Position numbers and translations under genes: made by a program | Source of the DNA: Theristus sp. LFF4_11 | Taxonomy: Eukaryota; Nematoda; Chromadorea; Monhysterida; Xyalidae | Assembly (NCBI GenBank): GCA_030248135.1 | Contig: JASANC010003005.1 | Coordinates: 159,052 to 223,051, forward strand | Direction: 5' to 3' | DNA: 64,000 nucleotides | Notes under the pieces: model-generated | Told to the model about the DNA's origin: nothing | The model's database searches: none | The model's input: only the letters and a program-made list of their open reading frames with translations | In this document: piece by piece, positions 57,357 through 64,000 of the stretch | Position numbering within the stretch: position 1 is the stretch's first letter | Layout of the letters: each line of letters starts with the position of its first letter

Positions 57357-60300
57357 CTATACAAAGGTGCTTTCAACGGTGTCAAACCACGTGACTGCCG
57401 GCGGTTCGTCCGACAGCTTGCGGGCGTCCAGTTGACCGTTTTTATTGCGGTTCGCATTCGAGATCGAGTTGTGAGATAATGTCGATACTTCATCATCCTC
57501 AACATCATGGTCGCGTTCACTTCGATTCGGTTTCGGCAGCAGCAACAATTGGCTGTGCTGTCGTTCATTGACGGTATGAAATGCGGTGACCGTGGTGGTG
57601 GTGCTGGAGAGGATCTGCGACGGGCAACTGCGACGGGCGTGATTGCTGTGACCGCCGTTGGTGAGCGCTTGCTTCTCGACGTCGTCGGTGTTGTGCTTCA
57701 GCAGCGGCACCGGATTCGAGCGTCTGAAGCAATAATGGAAACGAGAAAATTATCAGAAAGCATGTCGCCTAACATGTGGCCTAACAGCCGAACATTTGGT
57801 GGAATAGGCGGTCTGTCCTAACTTGTGGCCTACCATGTCGCCTACCATGTCGCCAAACATGTGGCCTGTATAAAATTAAAAATAAAACACTCGCCATGTC
57901 AAAAGTCATGCGAGACAGTGCCTGGCACCCGCCTAATCGCCACACCTGTGGTGCGGTTTCGCCTGCGGTTTCGCCTGCGCGCAGTGTGCGCCGGACTGCA
58001 CTCGTTCCGAACGATCGCACACGCACCGCGACACCAGCGCCCGCCATTGGTCGCGCGTTAAACTGCGGAACTTTCGATTCCACGCCAGATAGATGAAGCA
58101 CGGCAGCGCGGCGTTCACGAGCGTCAGCGTGTTCGTGATCTGATGCGCGAAACAGACGAACGGCTGAATCGCCGGCATCCACGGACCGTGGCCCTGTTTT
58201 TGCGCGAGAATGTTTCGCGGGAGTATTTCAGGACACTGGCGATATGTGTCATAATATGCAAAATATACCAGCAAATTGTTTTCTGCTTCTGGACACGTTG
58301 TTTTTTTGCTATTTTTGATCGTGAACAACACTGAATCATCAACACGAAATCAAGGGACCGAAACCATGAAAGAAAACCCTAAATCCATGGTTGAACTTGT
58401 TTCACTTAGAATATTTCGATGACTTTTCTTTCCATTTCCTGAATGACACCAGATTTGGCTGCTACAAGAAAAATGAACAGCAACAGAAAACATCTGGAGA
58501 AAAAGTAATAAAAACTCGAATGGATATGTTTGCACCCGAATCGCCGTGAATATGAACCAGAGCGAGCCTGGCGTCTCGCAGCAGACGTGGCACAGCGTCG
58601 TCGCCCACGTGATCCGCCGGACGCAGCGGCGACGTTCCGACGCGGAGTCGCCGAGAGACTGTGCAAACAAAATGGTCTCAGAAAAGCCTGACCCCCACCG
58701 TGTGTGTGTCCTAAACGCCCCAGTCATACTGACGTATACGTATGCGACACCGCATTGCACGGCACGTCACGTCACGTCTCGGGTTATTGCATTCTATACC
58801 ATCCATGGAGACGGTGCCTTTGATATGTACAGTGTACACTGTGCAGTGAACGTCAAAGGCACGTCCGCATTATCTATTCCGCCAAAATGAACTGTTCCCA
58901 AACAGCGCGGTATGAAATGAAAACGGATTGTTTGATCATTGATTAATTTATTCGACACTGATGATGATCTTACCACAACCGTCGTCTTGAACGAGCAACT
59001 GATCAACATGGAAGCGATGAACATCAGCGTGTTCGGCGCCAAGATCGACAGAATCGCTGTGGCCCAGTGATACGCGGACAGATAGGCGCGTGCCCAGGCG
59101 CTGTCGACCGTTTGCAAATCGAGGTAGACGATACGCAACGGGCACATCGCCAACGGGATGTCCGTGCGTTCCAGCTGCAATTGGAGTGATGAGTGGAACG
59201 TGCGAACGATATTCTTTCACTCAAAACTACGAGCTTTGTTCTTTTTTTCTCTCACAGAATTACAGGTATAGGACCTTGGTATTGGGAACTGTGTTCCACG
59301 GAGAGCGTTTTACGATTTTTAAAGGTTGATCTTGATATCGATAATCCGCTGAGCTGACCCGAAAGAATGGAAGTTGAAAAAAATGTTTTCGAATAGTTGT
59401 GTTTCCGTACTTGTTGACAATAGGGTGCTTTCATTGTGTCATGATAAAAATTCGGGTGTTTTGACAGAGGGCAACAGTTTCTGTGGATATGGTCTTCCCG
59501 TTTGAAAGCGTGATAATTGAACCTGTGGGAACAGTCTATCAAGCCGTACAGTTTGAAACTTGTTTTCACGGTCCCGCGTCGAAAATATCGAGAGTTCAAA
59601 ATTTTAGAGAAACAGAAAAAAATGAAAAAAAATTTTCCGAAAAAAAAACTAATGTATGAATAAGCGGAAAACCAAATCGATGACGCACACACCCTCCGTG
59701 TGAACGGTAGACCAGCGTTCAACAGAACGGCCAGCGCGCTACAAACGATCATCAGTGTGTTCACCATTCGACGTTGGAAAATCATTTGGAACGAAATCGG
59801 CTTCCACAGGCAGAGGAACGTCTCGATCGTGATGATCAGCGTGAACCTGAGCAAGAAAAAAACGCGAATTTTTATTGATTCAGTGGAAAAAGACGCGTTG
59901 AAACTTACGTCTCACTTACTTACTTACGAGATTCTTGTTTTTTTTTGCGGTATTGTCCAGGCCAGCAGGGAAAGTGCGGCAAGGCAAGACACAGCCGGTA
60001 CCCCGGCAAGAAAATCCGTTGTTTCGATCGTCTTTTTTTATTGGAGGCAGAAGCTCAGAGATCAATACACGTTTGGTTCCTTAAAAACTAGTCATGCAAA
60101 AAAGAGTCAAGAAGTTGTCGATCTTACAATGTTTGCACATGCAGAACATTCAATGGTCGAACAGGTTTGTCAACAAATGTTGGCTGTTTTGTTGACTGTT
60201 TTTGCGATCACTAGAAAATTACTGGGTGAACCAAAAAAGGTTCCAATTTCACAATAATCCAATTTTCAGCTCGAAACACCCCAGCACACGTCAATGAGTG

Positions 60301-61483
60301 CATTTTGAACTTGGAACCTTTTTTGGCTCACCCTGTACGTCCCGCTCACTAACCACAACCATTTAGTGGTTACTCGTCATTTTGTTGAGCTACTGTATTG
60401 TATACTCACAGGTGGGTTTACTTACCAAATTGTTGTGTTTGTCAAGAGTTGTTGATAACCGGAACCGGATATGACAAACTTTAACAAAAAACGTTGCACT
60501 TTCTGTTTCCTAGTGGTACATGTACAGAATTTTGTACAACGAACCAGGTGGCGGCGGAGCCGAACGCGTTGATGACGCCGAGCGCATAGGGCAGCGTCGA
60601 CCAGAACGCAGTTTCCAGGAACGGCGACGGCAGCAGCGAGTCCGTCCACGCGTGTACGACCTTCGGCAGCAGCGCCATCGCGAACGCCATGTTGGCCAGC
60701 GCTTTCGCCACCAGCAACGAGACGCACGGCGAGTCGGCGAAGAAGGCGCCACGGAACACGGCCACATTCACGATGTTGCCGAGCACACAGACCGTGCACA
60801 GCGGCGGCATCACGTACCTGCGAGCAGGCAAGCAGCTCCGCTGGCCTCTCCATGGCATGTACAGTATATTATGGTATGTTACATGTATGTTCAAAAAAAA
60901 ACGCCAAATCCTTTCGAAAATCTATTCCAATATTTCTTTCATGGTGAAATTTCATACCACGCCGAACTGTTACTCGGTTTAATTCTGAGCTTTGTAAAAT
61001 TTTCAAATGGATTTTGGCATGGAATGATTTTTGGAATGTTTTTTGGCACGACATCAATTTTGGAACGGATTTTGGCTATTTTGATTTTGAGAGCGTGTAT
61101 TGCATTGTACCATATGGTCGGGGCGAGCCGCGCTTCGGGAATTGAACCTCTCGCGTGTGCGGTGAAATTTTTTTGTTTCCATCAATGCATGTGCCAAAAC
61201 ATGCACCAACATTGTAATGTGGGGCTCGTTCCCGTTCATTGTCTGCTCGTGTGTGAAATTGTTGTTGGAAACGATTTCAAGGTGTGTCGTGGATTGAGAA
61301 AATTAAGAAAAAAACACAAAAAACTAAAGCACACCTGAGCAACTGAGTGTCGACAATGACACAGAATGCCTCCTGCGACTCCGAGTGGATCATCAGTGAC
61401 GTCCAGTTGTCGAAGTCGTCGTAATTCGTTGGCGGTTTCATTGGGACGCCAGCCGCTCGGCACAGTTCGAATGTCAGATTCAT
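57357..61483 (-). CDS. FMRFamide-receptor-like class A GPCR, complete
   Basis: Seven exons in phase give 504 aa: 61335-61483, 60545-60817, 59693-59846, 58974-59174, 58536-58658, 57946-58193, 57357-57723. The extracellular N-terminus has two N-glycosylation sequons (NLT, NWT). TM1 contains GNIVNV. TM2-TM3 are in exon 2; TM3 continues into ITIETFLCLWKP, where the usual (D/E)RY is ETF. TM4 is NTLMIVCSALAVLLNAGLPF, TM5 contains ILAPNTLMFIASMLISC, TM6 follows RRITWATTLCHVCCETP, and TM7 is ITNTLTLVNAALPCFIYLAW then NRKFR, the N..(L/I)Y pattern of invertebrate peptide receptors. The long Ser/Asn-rich tail ends with STFV, a class I PDZ-ligand form. The ligand is unknown. An alternative reading through the exon 6 donor would stop at 57933 after CGD. 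Confidence 0.9.
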
Positions 61484-64000
61484 GGTTTTTTTGACTTTGT
61501 TTAGAAATATAATCTGCGTTTTCACTGAAAACAATGTTGAACAGATCATGTTATGAATTACCGCGGGAATCATCGTGGTAAAAAACGCTTTATCACACAC
61601 ACAAGACGGAAAGTGTGGGGTGGGCAGTTGAAACTGCGAAAAAAAACTATTAGAAAATAAGAGAATTGCGAATTCATGTGAACTTATTCGCATACAGCGC
61701 TGCCTCCACCCGTTTATGCGCATGTCAAAAATGATCAATCGAACACTGATTACGATATCTACCGTATCGGCTCTTGACACGATCTTGCTTGATATCGAAA
61801 ACCATGGGATGAGCGTTCCACAGAACAACTAATTTTGTCAGAGTAATTTTTTGACGACGACACATTTTATCCATCAAAGAAACTGACACTTTCTTCTTAA
61901 TTTTTACAATTGTTAATTTGAGAGATGTCATGTTACAGTATCATAGATATTGTAACATGACAGATAACAGGATGCAATAAAAAAATATGCGACCGAATGG
62001 TTGACATGGACACGATCCATTACATATTCTATTAATGTTTCTATATGTTTCCAATTAAGCGCCTTAAGCGCTGGCACTTTTTCGCCGGCTTGCATTTGTC
62101 ATTAATTCACGCGCGTACACGTTCTGCAATTCGAGAATATGTATCAATATGTCTCACGCTCGACTATCAACTCGATATATGCTTTCGTGGGTCGTCACTT
62201 GTTCGGAAAACAATTTTCCGTCGTAATATTGCCCTTTGGAGCGTTATCGTTGCGTGGGTGAATAGTGAAAACGTGCGGATAACTACCTGCAGACACGCGA
62301 GCAACGGTGATTATCGTACTTTGCGGAAACATAAAACCATAATCATATGCGACTGCAAATGTTTGGGGTGTTTTTTTGGCGACACATAGCTGTTTTGATG
62401 GGGCAAGATGCATGCGATGACAATGGTGTCAATTGGGGGAGCGTCAAAAGTCGTGGCACATTTATTTGTACTACCGTACACCGTAGTCATGCCCTCTACC
62501 GTTTGGTTCGGGTGCAAAAAACTTGGGAGTTTTTTTACTCCGTCCAGTCTAAAAACATTCGCGTGTGGCCCTTCAAACGATTGCCAAACGTAGGCTAACC
62601 GGAAGTCAAAGATCGGGCCGAAACCCAATATGACGGTAATAACTGGTACCGTCATCGTGTGTGTCCAATGTTTGGCGACATTATTATCGCTCTGTGTTTT
62701 GCGTCGCACGCACATACATGGGTAGATTTGCTGAGGCTTCTTGTTTCGGTTGGCTGACCGCTAGGTTTTCTGATTCGTTTGTCTCCACGAAAGCAATGTT
62801 CTCAGTAGAATCGACACAATGAGCGAAAATCGAGTTTTGCAACGGAAAACGCAATTTCACAATATGCGCATGCAGAAAATTCTGACGCGATTCAATTTCT
62901 GCGTGTAGCCATAAAGTTCTGGATGTGTGCCACATCGTGATTGGCCACACAAAACTTTTGCGACTAATCAGCGTGGTGATCCTTATTAAACATTCAGCCA
63001 ATCAGCCGGTTTGCACATTATTGAACAATTAAGCTAAATGTGAACGCATATAACACGATATTTGCGGAGCTAAAAGTGAAGAACGGAACAGCTGGAAGCA
63101 TTTTTGCGTTAGTTCAAAACAACACAACATAAAAACTGATAGCTTTTTTTCTGTGGAAAAACAGACACAACAACAGCAATGAATGCTCTTCTCTAAACAA
63201 AAAAAAACACAAATGTTGACAGCTGAGATAAGCAGATGTCAGCCGTATGTGGAGCATGCTTCATGAAAGACAATAATGAAGTGGACTTGAGAACGGGTGC
63301 CCGCCCGTCCGTAACAAGGCAAATTTTTGCTCCGCGTTTTTCTGCTTGTGATTTGTGCAAATTGAAAAAAGTCCCTCCTGTTAACCAAATAGTGGCCGAT
63401 ACATATATGTATCGTAATTCAGGACACACACAGACCGCCATCAGAGACTGTCTACGCATTCATGGCGCTTATTTACCGTGTCGTCTGGCTAAGGTTCGAA
63501 AAGTTTCTGGAGTCTTGAGTATACAATGTAGGTTCACGAATTGAAGTTTATTCACGAGTTTGCCTCTGTTTGCTTGACCGTTTTGTGTCATGCACTTTTT
63601 GAAAGTATTTGTACCATATCTGTAGAAACTCAATTCGGTACATATGCCGTAGTTTCCTATCAAAACATCTCTAGCTTATCAATCCGCCTGTTTACTTTGT
63701 GCCAGACACAAAAACTTTGATTTGAAGGACACACATTGCACTGTTTATTTTGTTCTTTTTCCTCAACTTAATTACGCCTAACTTTTAAGTCTCTCAGTGC
63801 CCTTTGAAGAGTTTGTTCTAGCCACTTTCTTTGTTTTTTTCTCTATCTGAATTTCGATGTCATAACATGCGCCTTCGAGAGTTATCTGAAGTTTAGCACA
63901 TTCAGATCACTTCAGGATGCATGTCATGTGTTAAAAAAATCAATTTACTTACATACATATAGATCGTGTCGTGTGTAGTGGGTTTCGACACGATCTTTTG
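61484..64000. other. GPCR upstream flank, no gene seen
   Basis: Only short, unsupported open frames occur, including a 102-codon plus-strand frame at 63236-63544 with several Cys but no recognisable domain. A word related to cgacacgatctt occurs near 61775 and at the very end (63985), as also near 21080, so a dispersed repeat probably continues beyond the window. Confidence 0.4.

Overview
This is a stretch of animal nuclear genome. Every recognisable gene is split into many short GT-AG exons (one likely intron is GC-AG), coding sequence is moderately GC-rich, and introns and spacers are full of short non-autonomous transposons and tRNA-type SINEs. The gene set (Timeless, a full-length ABCA transporter, a FMRFamide-receptor-like GPCR, a DOMON protein and a papain-family protease) fits an invertebrate metazoan. 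The style of the GPCR and DOMON protein and several TTAGG-like degenerate repeats lean towards an ecdysozoan, perhaps nematode-like, but I cannot fix the phylum from sequence alone.

Layout. 1-2.9 kb: a 149-bp tandem array, a long-inverted-repeat element and a G-tract MITE. 3.2-4.5 kb (minus): five exons of a cathepsin-type protease whose first and last exons are missing. 4.5-11.3 kb: mostly repeats, plus a two-exon small secreted protein on the minus strand (9.57-9.98 kb). 11.3-24.1 kb (plus): a complete 26-exon timeless gene (1300 aa, every exon junction in phase). 24.8-50.2 kb (minus): a complete 49-exon ABCA transporter (2944 aa, every junction in phase), tail to tail with timeless. One of its introns carries a second 149-bp array and inverted-repeat element, and another carries a 3.1-kb foldback. 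52.4-54.9 kb (minus): five exons of a DOMON protein with a Gln-rich repeat domain. 57.4-61.5 kb (minus): a complete 7-exon, 504-aa neuropeptide-receptor-like GPCR. 61.5-64 kb: nothing I can support.

The genes are not an operon and do not form a pathway. Timeless is a replication-fork and clock-family protein, ABCA is a lipid-type exporter, and the GPCR is a signalling receptor. What links the window is transposon activity. At least seven short-element families recur, several sit within 2-40 nt of splice sites, and a few introns are almost entirely one element. One element supplies the ABCA stop codon and a poly(A) signal, and another supplies the apparent start codon of the small secreted protein. 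The points I rate most interesting are the element-filled introns, the foldback with a later TTAA insertion whose empty site survives in the opposite arm, the flipped core between two copies of the long-inverted-repeat element, and a 287-nt tract on the plus strand without a single C.
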